From positions 1 to 7,150 of the forward strand of contig CANIMM010000159.1 in the NCBI GenBank assembly GCA_947468255.1: DNA of 7,150 nt. Direction: 5' to 3'. Every line of letters begins with the position of its first letter. Within the stretch, counting starts at the first letter, position 1. Source of the stretch: Chitinophagaceae bacterium. Lineage in GTDB: Bacteria > Bacteroidota > Bacteroidia > Chitinophagales > Chitinophagaceae. The notes under the pieces were generated by a model, which worked only from the letters and a program-made list of their open reading frames with translations, was not told the DNA's origin and ran no database searches. Of this stretch, positions 1 to 4,494 are shown piece after piece. Both the position numbers and the translations under genes were made by a program.

Positions 1-2
1 AT

Positions 3-32
3 GGAATGCTAGGGGTTAATATACGATTATAA
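3..32 (+). CDS. Possible last codons of a rightward gene cut off by the window edge
   Basis: Reading frame 3 of the plus strand stays open from the left edge and encodes GMLGVNIRL before a TAA at 30-32. That stop lies only 3 bases before a hairpin that can terminate transcription in both directions, which is the arrangement expected where two genes converge. The other two plus frames stop earlier, at 10-12 and 17-19. Ten codons are far too few to identify a family, and the stretch may simply be non-coding. Confidence 0.2.
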   Translation, partial: GMLGVNIRL

Positions 33-35
33 TAA

Positions 36-73
36 AAAAGGCAACCATTGTTTTTAAACGATGGTTGCCTTTT
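36..73. terminator. Strong two-way intrinsic terminator
   Basis: Bases 36-53 pair with 56-73 to make an 18-bp stem with one G-U wobble (49/60). The GC-rich core is GGCAACC/GGTTGCC, and the arms carry A-runs on the left and T-runs on the right. Read leftward, the stem is followed by a run of six U, starting about 15 bases after the rhodanese stop codon, so it should end the ddl-PASTA-rhodanese transcript. Read rightward it ends in UUUU and then a U-rich stretch, so it could also end a gene arriving from the left. Confidence 0.9.
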
Positions 74-87
74 ACTTTATTTTAAAA

Positions 88-396
88 TTACAGCGAAAAT
101 CTCTCTCTCCAAAGGAGCATTCCACCCGTCAAATTTTTAACGTTGGAAAATCCTGCAGCCTCCAAAATTAAACATGCCTGACCACTTCTATTTCCACTTC
201 TGCAATAAACGATGACTTCCTCATTTTTCAAGTCTTCTATTTCATCCAACTGCATGGTTTGAATTTTACCAAGTGGAATCAATGTTCCTCCGATATTAAA
301 TTCTATATTTTCATGAGGCTCCCGTACATCAAGGATATGGATTTGCTCACCTGCATTCATTCTTTCGCTTAATTGGTCAACGGTTATAGTTGTCAT
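88..396 (-). CDS. Small single-domain rhodanese-like sulfurtransferase
   Basis: This 102-residue protein is one rhodanese domain and nothing else. It shows the DVREPHE motif at residues 23-29, the active-site loop CRSGNRS at 65-71 with Cys65 as the persulfide-forming residue, and the closing GGM-x2-W motif at 91-96. Proteins of this type (GlpE/PspE-like) carry sulfane sulfur on the catalytic cysteine, and the loop length of six residues after Cys fits sulfur rather than phosphate substrates. It has no signal peptide, so it is probably cytoplasmic. The start codon is ATG, only 7 bases after the stop of the PASTA gene, so the two are almost certainly cotranscribed. A strong terminator follows. 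The physiological sulfur donor and acceptor cannot be read from the sequence, and nothing shown links it to cell-wall synthesis beyond its operon position. Confidence 0.95.
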   Translation of the reverse strand: MTTITVDQLSERMNAGEQIHILDVREPHENIEFNIGGTLIPLGKIQTMQLDEIEDLKNEEVIVYCRSGNRSGQACLILEAAGFSNVKNLTGGMLLWRERFSL

Positions 397-403
397 GGTA
401 TCA

Positions 404-1210
404 TTATTTATTATTTGTTTGTAGAGAATCTTCCGGCAATATTTTTACTGAAGAAATATATAGATCCATTAATTGCCCAGAACGAATAAATATAGGTCTT
501 TTTTCTTCATCCATGGGCTGCGGATTTTGCTTGTAGATAAATGCAGATGCAGTATCTATAATTAATCCGTTGCCAATAACACCTGCAACATTTACCCCAA
601 GTAATGCAAGTTGTGCTGTTGCTTCTGCATAAGTTAATCCAATCAAATCAGGTACCAATGTTTCTTGGTCCATAAGACCACCTGCAATAACCAAGTTGAT
701 TCTACTACCCCATTGAACTTTAGCACCAGGTGATATTCTGTACCCTTTGAATTCTTGCTCTAAAACGGTGCCTTTCATAAAATCTGGCTTAAAGGCAGTG
801 TCACCCAATAACAAATGGCTTCTTTTTAAGAGTTCCATCGCAAAGCCGAAACTTCTCCCCTCTAGCATTGGCATTGTTACCATCGGAGGGATATATCGGT
901 TCACTGTAATAAATACGGTTCTGTTAATTTTAACCGTTGCACTTGGATCTGGCAATTGCTTGATGATAACACCCCGAGAAAGTGAATCAGTAAAAACAGA
1001 ATCTTGAATAACAACATCAAAGCCTTTGCTTTCAAGTAAAGCAATGGATTGTTGGTAATCCTTTCCAATTACTCCAGGAACGGTGAGGTATTCTCCATGG
1101 TTGGTAATCCAACCCAATAATTGCAGTACTAAAAAAATAAGCAAAATTGCCAAACTAATTGCGGCTAAAATATTAGCCCAAATAGATTTGTTAGTAATGA
1201 ATTTAAACAC
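404..1210 (-). CDS. Membrane-anchored protein with three PASTA repeats and no kinase domain
   Basis: The 268-residue protein has a short basic N-terminus, one hydrophobic membrane segment (about residues 12-34) and then three PASTA-type repeats, at about 41-105, 109-177 and 184-255. Each begins with a V/M-P-x-L/V-x-G-type start (TVPGVIGKDY, TMPMLEGRSF, LVPDLIGLTY) and is followed by a helix and a strand containing Q-x-P or an equivalent. PASTA domains in Ser/Thr kinases and PBPs bind peptidoglycan fragments or beta-lactams. Here no kinase or transpeptidase part is present. The predicted topology places the repeats outside the inner membrane. The start is GTG at 1210: an in-frame TAA at 1220-1222 blocks any upstream ATG and the next in-frame methionine is residue 110. 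It lies 77 bases after ddl and 7 bases before the rhodanese gene, which suggests one operon and a cell-wall role. The exact function is unknown. Confidence 0.93.
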   Translation of the reverse strand: MFKFITNKSIWANILAAISLAILLIFLVLQLLGWITNHGEYLTVPGVIGKDYQQSIALLESKGFDVVIQDSVFTDSLSRGVIIKQLPDPSATVKINRTVFITVNRYIPPMVTMPMLEGRSFGFAMELLKRSHLLLGDTAFKPDFMKGTVLEQEFKGYRISPGAKVQWGSRINLVIAGGLMDQETLVPDLIGLTYAEATAQLALLGVNVAGVIGNGLIIDTASAFIYKQNPQPMDEEKRPIFIRSGQLMDLYISSVKILPEDSLQTNNK

Positions 1211-1279
1211 AGTAAAAATTTAAAATTGTATGGCAGTGATTGTAAAAACACTATTCAATTATTATACCAAAGAAAATAG

Positions 1280-1295
1280 TTATTTGATCAAATAA
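1280..1295. repeat. Perfect 16-base palindrome over the ddl stop codon
   Basis: The sequence TTATTTGATCAAATAA is its own reverse complement, centred between 1287 and 1288, and it includes the TGA stop of ddl. It could be a dimeric regulator site or a weak hairpin in the ddl-PASTA gap. It has no spacer to form a good loop, and AT-rich DNA yields such palindromes by chance, so no function is assigned. Confidence 0.4.
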
Positions 1296-2268
1296 AACAT
1301 TCTTCAATTAAGGTCGAATAAAATTGTTGTAAAGTCCACCCCATTGCCCTCACTTGCTGTGGAATGATACTTGCCTCACTTTGACCAGGAACAGTATTTA
1401 TTTCTAACATATAAGGGTCGGCACTAGAAGCTTCAACAATAAAATCAATTCGAATTACTCCATTGCAATTAAAAATTGAGTAGGCTTTGACAGCAGCTGC
1501 TCTTATTTTTCCAGCAATAGACTCGTCCAATATGGCTGGGGTAATTTCTTGACTGGCCCCGCTATATTTTGCCTGGTAATCGAAAAATTCATTTTCAGTT
1601 ATTATTTCTGTTATAGGCATTGAAATGACCTTGCCATTTGATTTAAAAACTCCAATTGTAAATTCTCTTCCCTTAATAAATTCTTCTACCAGCACCTGGT
1701 CATCTTCTTTAAAAGCTTTTTCGATCGCTTCAGATAAATCATTTTCTACATTTACCTTGCTCATACCAATACTACTTCCCCCATTATTTGGTTTTACAAA
1801 TACCGGTAATGACAATGTGGAAAGTATATCATTGACTGCAAGGGATGCGTTTTTAAAAAGATGAATGGATCTAGCCACCTTAATACCTCCGAAAGCAGCT
1901 ACCGCTAATGTATAGCGCTTATTAAATGTTAAAGCAGAGGTTGCTGCATTACAGGAGGTATATCGAATATTCAGACAGTCGAAATAGCCTTGTAATTTTC
2001 CGTCTTCTCCAGGACTACCATGTAATCCAATTAGGACTGCATCAAATAATATTTTATTTCCATCAACCGAGATTGAAAAATCATTTTTGTCTACAGAAAC
2101 TTTATCTCCATTGGGTTTACTATAAAACCAGCCGGTGCTGGTAATATCAATCAAATAACAAATCCACTTTTCAGGGTCCATGTTATTTTGAATAGTAATG
2201 GCAGATTTATAGGAGATGACAGCTTCACCTGAAAAACCACCAGTAACCAAAGCTATATTTTTTTTCAT
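1288..2268 (-). CDS. ddl: D-alanine--D-alanine ligase
   Basis: Joins two D-alanines with ATP to make the D-Ala-D-Ala dipeptide used by MurF for the peptidoglycan stem, in the cytoplasm. The 326 residues match the usual Ddl length and ATP-grasp layout. The N-terminal domain has GGFSGE with Glu15, equivalent to Glu15 of E. coli DdlB. The HGSPGEDG motif follows at 83-90, then KPNNGGSSIG at 159-168 (Lys159 and the Ser-rich ATP loop) and Glu196 near the adenine site. The omega loop is FDYQAKY at 229-235; its Tyr231 is the residue expected in D-Ala-D-Ala rather than D-Ala-D-lactate enzymes. The metal and substrate residues are Arg273, Asp275, Glu289 and Asn291 (RIDF, LEINTVPG). All key residues are present, so it should be active. 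It starts at ATG and leads the PASTA and rhodanese genes. Confidence 0.97.
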   Translation of the reverse strand: MKKNIALVTGGFSGEAVISYKSAITIQNNMDPEKWICYLIDITSTGWFYSKPNGDKVSVDKNDFSISVDGNKILFDAVLIGLHGSPGEDGKLQGYFDCLNIRYTSCNAATSALTFNKRYTLAVAAFGGIKVARSIHLFKNASLAVNDILSTLSLPVFVKPNNGGSSIGMSKVNVENDLSEAIEKAFKEDDQVLVEEFIKGREFTIGVFKSNGKVISMPITEIITENEFFDYQAKYSGASQEITPAILDESIAGKIRAAAVKAYSIFNCNGVIRIDFIVEASSADPYMLEINTVPGQSEASIIPQQVRAMGWTLQQFYSTLIEECFI

Positions 2269-2290
2269 CTGTTGTAAAAAGTTAATAATA

Positions 2291-2323
2291 CAAAGAAACG
2301 AAATTTGAATCTACTTGAAACAA
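2291..2323 (-). promoter_or_regulatory. Possible ddl promoter
   Basis: On the minus strand TTTCTTTG (plus 2291-2298) differs by one base from the Bacteroidota -7 consensus TAnnTTTG, and a TTG (plus 2321-2323) lies 22 bases upstream. This would start transcription roughly 16 bases before the ddl ATG. The spacing is slightly long and such words are common in AT-rich DNA, so this is only a candidate. The 109-base gap to the lipoprotein gene has no hairpin, so read-through from that gene is also possible. Confidence 0.2.
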
Positions 2324-2377
2324 TGGATTTGAGATTTGGAGCTAAAATATAAGCACACCAATTCATTACTAAGCTCA

Positions 2378-2839
2378 TTATTCAATCCCTTCATTTTGGG
2401 ATTGCAGAACAAATTTCCACTTCCCATCCGACTGCTGCTTCCAAATACTTACGTAGGTTCCGTATAAAATCGTGTCCCTATCAATTGGTTTGACGGAATA
2501 CACACCATAAGTGTATCCCATATCACCCGATGAAGCAACATCGCCTCCCTTTGGTTCCCATGTCATAGTGTAAGAACTATCATATAATTGGCTAATATAA
2601 TTTATAGCCTGACCTCCTACAATTGGAATGCTTGCAGGTTTTAACAAAACTCCTTTCGTATCTATAAATTGAATTAATGCGAATTTGATTCCCTTTTGCT
2701 CACTCAATTTAGAAAAAGACCGATCCGTATCCATAAGTAAAAACTTATCCTCCACTACATTATTATCTGGCTTTTTTGAAGTGCAGGAAATAAGAAAAAC
2801 AAAAACAGTTATAAAAAAAAATCCATTCCTAATAGCCAT
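2378..2839 (-). CDS. DUF4440/NTF2-like (SnoaL-type) lipoprotein
   Basis: The 153-residue product begins with a lipoprotein signal peptide: a short basic start, a hydrophobic stretch (residues 7-18) and the lipobox LISC with Cys19, followed by TSKKPDNN, a flexible tether. The mature part, about residues 28-150, looks like a cystatin/NTF2-like fold of the DUF4440 type. An early helix carries DRSFSKLSEQKG, the middle has DMGYTYGVYSV, and the end has the typical pattern Y-x-S-I-W-K-x4-DGKWK-x-VLQ. Such domains are often small-molecule binding or isomerase-like, but many have no known activity and I cannot name a substrate. It should sit lipid-anchored in the cell envelope. It starts at ATG. A terminator hairpin separates it from the upstream ferredoxin, and ddl lies 109 bases downstream on the same strand, possibly cotranscribed. 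Confidence 0.85.
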   Translation of the reverse strand: MAIRNGFFFITVFVFLISCTSKKPDNNVVEDKFLLMDTDRSFSKLSEQKGIKFALIQFIDTKGVLLKPASIPIVGGQAINYISQLYDSSYTMTWEPKGGDVASSGDMGYTYGVYSVKPIDRDTILYGTYVSIWKQQSDGKWKFVLQSQNEGIE

Positions 2840-2871
2840 AGTGATATTTTTTTATATACTATAAAAGATAT

Positions 2872-2905
2872 AAAAAAGCGAACGTATCATCCGATACACT
2901 CGCTT
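2872..2905 (-). terminator. Terminator after the ferredoxin gene
   Basis: Bases 2876-2881 pair with 2900-2905 (AAGCGA/TCGCTT) and 2884-2888 pair with 2893-2897 (GTATC/GATAC), with a 2x2 mismatch between the stems and the loop ATCC. Read leftward the stem ends in a run of six U (plus 2872-2877). It lies about 45 bases past the ferredoxin stop and before the lipoprotein gene, so it probably ends the ferredoxin transcript. The internal mismatch makes it weaker than the other two terminators in the window. Confidence 0.7.
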
Positions 2906-2950
2906 AAAATTTGGATCAAAAAAGAAAATATATAGTATAAAAATTATATA

Positions 2951-3298
2951 TTATATATGTAATTGGGATTTCTTAGCCATCAAAGCATCAACTGTTTCTT
3001 GATATAATTCATCTGGAACACAACAATCTACCGGACAAACAGCCGCACATTGAGGCTCTTCATGAAAACCCTGACATTCGGTACATTTATTAGGTGTAAT
3101 ATAATAGGTATCAGCACTCACAGGAGCATTTCGTTGGTCTGCATCTACTACCGTGCCATCCAACAGCGTATAAGAACCTTTCACTGTTGTTCCGTCTGCA
3201 ATCGCCCATTCAACACCACCTTCATAAATTGCATTATTGGGACATTCAGGCTCGCAAGCACCACAATTAATACACTCATCAGTTATTTTAATAGCCAT
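2951..3298 (-). CDS. Dicluster 2[4Fe-4S] ferredoxin
   Basis: A 115-residue cytoplasmic electron carrier. The first cluster motif is C9-x2-C12-x2-C15-x3-C19-P and the second is C72-x2-C75-x8-C84-x3-C88-P. The eight-residue spacing in the second motif resembles the Allochromatium (Alvin) type of ferredoxin, in which the two clusters have very low and unequal potentials. About 50 residues separate the motifs, where classical clostridial ferredoxins have fewer than 20; this stretch (20-71) is rich in Gly, Thr and Asp and carries no cysteine. Two extra cysteines, Cys92 and Cys93, follow the second motif. The start is ATG at 3298, directly after a divergent promoter region shared with the acyl-CoA reductase. 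It is the first and only gene before a terminator. Partner enzymes are not shown by the sequence. Confidence 0.95.
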   Translation of the reverse strand: MAIKITDECINCGACEPECPNNAIYEGGVEWAIADGTTVKGSYTLLDGTVVDADQRNAPVSADTYYITPNKCTECQGFHEEPQCAAVCPVDCCVPDELYQETVDALMAKKSQLHI

Positions 3299-3302
3299 TT
3301 CT

Positions 3303-3334
3303 TTTGATTTAGAGTTTAGATAATGCGAAATTTG
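3303..3334 (+). promoter_or_regulatory. Possible promoter of the acyl-CoA reductase gene
   Basis: TTTG at 3303-3306 and GAAATTTG at 3327-3334 are separated by 20 bases. This fits the Bacteroidota -33 / -7 arrangement, with one mismatch in the first base of TAnnTTTG. Transcription would begin near 3340, after the ATG at 3323 but before the ATG at 3359, which supports the shorter start of the downstream gene. The match was found by eye in AT-rich DNA. Confidence 0.3.
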
Positions 3335-3340
3335 ATTTTA

Positions 3341-3372
3341 CAAAATAAGTTTATAAGGATGAAATTACAAAA
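3341..3372 (-). promoter_or_regulatory. Possible promoter of the ferredoxin gene, inside the divergent gene start
   Basis: On the minus strand TTTTG (plus 3368-3372) and TTATTTTG (plus 3341-3348) are 19 bases apart, a one-mismatch fit to the Bacteroidota -33 / -7 pattern. The start point would fall near 3335, giving a leader of about 36 bases before the ferredoxin ATG. The -33 part would lie within the first codons of the divergent acyl-CoA reductase gene, so the two promoters would interfere with each other. Confidence 0.27.
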
Positions 3373-4351
3373 TCGAATTGAATTATTAATACAACTTAAA
3401 GAATATTTACTAGCCAACACCCAAGAATGGCAGGAAGTAAAGCAAATTGCCGCTATTCATAACGGTTGGTTTACCCTTGATTTCATTGATTTATCCCTAA
3501 AAAACATAATTGAGCAATTTTTGGGGCATAATGAGCTACAGAATTGGGTAAATAGCTATTCTATACCGGAATTGAAGGCGCCTAAAAATGTAGGAATTGT
3601 GATGGCAGGAAATATTCCTTTGGTTGGATTTCACGATTTTTTAGCTGTATTCCTCAGTGGGAATATGCAAACTATTAAATTATCGGAAAAAGACGACCAA
3701 TTGCTTAAGCATCTAGTAGAAAAAATGGGTGAATGGGATAGTACCACAAAGCAATATATTTCATTTGCCCCTATGCTAAAGGGTTGCGATGCATATATCG
3801 CTACAGGCAGCAATAATAGCGCTCGTTATTTTGAGCATTATTTTTCAAAATACCCAAGTATAATCCGCAAAAATCGAACCTCTGTAGCAATCCTTCAAGG
3901 AAATGAGACCATTGCGCAACTGGAAAAATTGTCAGATGATATCCATGTATTTTTTGGATTGGGATGTAGAAATGTCACTAAAATTTTTGTTCCGGAAGGG
4001 TATGATTTTGTCCCCCTTTTAGGATCATTTCATCGGTATAAATACTTTGCGGATCACCATAAGTATAAAAATAATTATGATTATAACTTATCTATTCAGC
4101 TGATGAATAACCGCTATTATATGACCAATGAGAGCACTTTATTGGTAGAAAACGATTCCATTTTTTCCCCGATTAGTCAGCTTAACTATAGTTTTTATAC
4201 GAACCAGCAAATGGTTTTGGAAACGTTGCGTAATAATGAGTCAGTTCAATGTATCGTTGGACTGGATATACCTTTTGGTATGGCACAGCAACCAGGGTTA
4301 AGTGATTATGCCGACGGAATTGATACGATGGGATTTTTACTAAATTTATAA
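3359..4351 (+). CDS. LuxC-type acyl-CoA reductase
   Basis: This protein belongs to the LuxC-like acyl-CoA reductase family, a branch of the aldehyde dehydrogenase superfamily that reduces fatty acyl-CoA or acyl-protein thioesters to aldehydes with NADPH through a cysteine thioester. From the ATG at 3359 it has 330 residues, shorter than LuxC itself (about 480), as is usual for the Bacteroidota form. Seen motifs, numbered from 3359: VGIVMAGNIPLVGFHD (about 78-93), the nucleotide-side ATGSNNSARYF (about 148-158), and FFGLGCRN (198-205), whose Cys203 is the likely catalytic nucleophile. The C-terminus ends with GFLLNL. An ATG at 3323 would add 12 residues (MRNLILQNKFIR), but a candidate promoter overlaps that segment and homologs as I remember them begin with the MKLQNRIELL-like segment, so I chose 3359. 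It is divergent from the ferredoxin, with 60 bases between them. The physiological substrate is unknown. Confidence 0.88.
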   Translation: MKLQNRIELLIQLKEYLLANTQEWQEVKQIAAIHNGWFTLDFIDLSLKNIIEQFLGHNELQNWVNSYSIPELKAPKNVGIVMAGNIPLVGFHDFLAVFLSGNMQTIKLSEKDDQLLKHLVEKMGEWDSTTKQYISFAPMLKGCDAYIATGSNNSARYFEHYFSKYPSIIRKNRTSVAILQGNETIAQLEKLSDDIHVFFGLGCRNVTKIFVPEGYDFVPLLGSFHRYKYFADHHKYKNNYDYNLSIQLMNNRYYMTNESTLLVENDSIFSPISQLNYSFYTNQQMVLETLRNNESVQCIVGLDIPFGMAQQPGLSDYADGIDTMGFLLNL

Positions 4352-4387
4352 TGGTAAGGCGATCGGCCTCCTAATTAATTGTTAAAG

Positions 4388-4416
4388 CTGACAAGGGGTA
4401 ATTTGCATTTTGTCAG
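4388..4416 (+). promoter_or_regulatory. Inverted repeat upstream of htrA, possible operator
   Basis: CTGACAA (4388-4394) and TTGTCAG (4410-4416) are perfect 7-base inverted arms with a 15-base spacer. The right arm lies between the proposed -33 and -7 elements of the htrA promoter, and the spacer contains the -33 TTTG. This is a good position for a repressor or activator dimer. It differs from CIRCE (TTAGCACTC-N9-GAGTGCTAA). No regulator is identified. Confidence 0.4.
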
Positions 4417-4431
4417 GGCATCGTTACTTTG
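4402..4431 (+). promoter_or_regulatory. Possible htrA promoter
   Basis: TTTG (4402-4405) and TTACTTTG (4424-4431) are separated by 18 bases; the second differs by one base from TAnnTTTG. Transcription would start around 4437, giving a leader of roughly 58 bases, AT-rich and without a Shine-Dalgarno sequence. It sits in the 143-base gap between the acyl-CoA reductase and htrA, which has no convincing terminator. Confidence 0.35.
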
Positions 4432-4494
4432 TACTGATAGGCATGTTAATTGATAATTAGTAAATTTTATTATTGACAACAAATTTTATAAATT

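Noticed and set aside
747..1007. Plus-strand open frame of 86 codons
   Set aside because: It lies opposite the PASTA gene, has no recognisable motif and looks like a by-product of the real gene's codon pattern.
1625..2144. Two plus-strand open frames opposite ddl
   Set aside because: The opposite strand encodes a complete Ddl with all catalytic residues; these frames show low-complexity Ser/Leu/Thr content and no domain.
2926..2960. Run of TA-rich sequence at the ferredoxin 3' end
   Set aside because: Low-complexity AT sequence partly inside the last codons; no repeat unit or origin-like pattern.
3050..3307. Plus-strand open frame over the ferredoxin gene
   Set aside because: The minus strand has two perfect 4Fe-4S motifs across the same bases; the plus translation has no family signal.
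3631..3813. Minus-strand 60-codon frame inside the acyl-CoA reductase
   Set aside because: Antisense to a conserved reductase region and with no motif of its own.
4357..4369. Small hairpin AGGC-GATCG-GCCT after the acyl-CoA reductase stop
   Set aside because: Only a 4-bp stem and no following T-run, so I do not call it a terminator.
4462..4489. Direct repeat AAATTTTAT at 4462-4470 and 4481-4489 before htrA
   Set aside because: Simple AT-rich words like these recur by chance and have no further structure.
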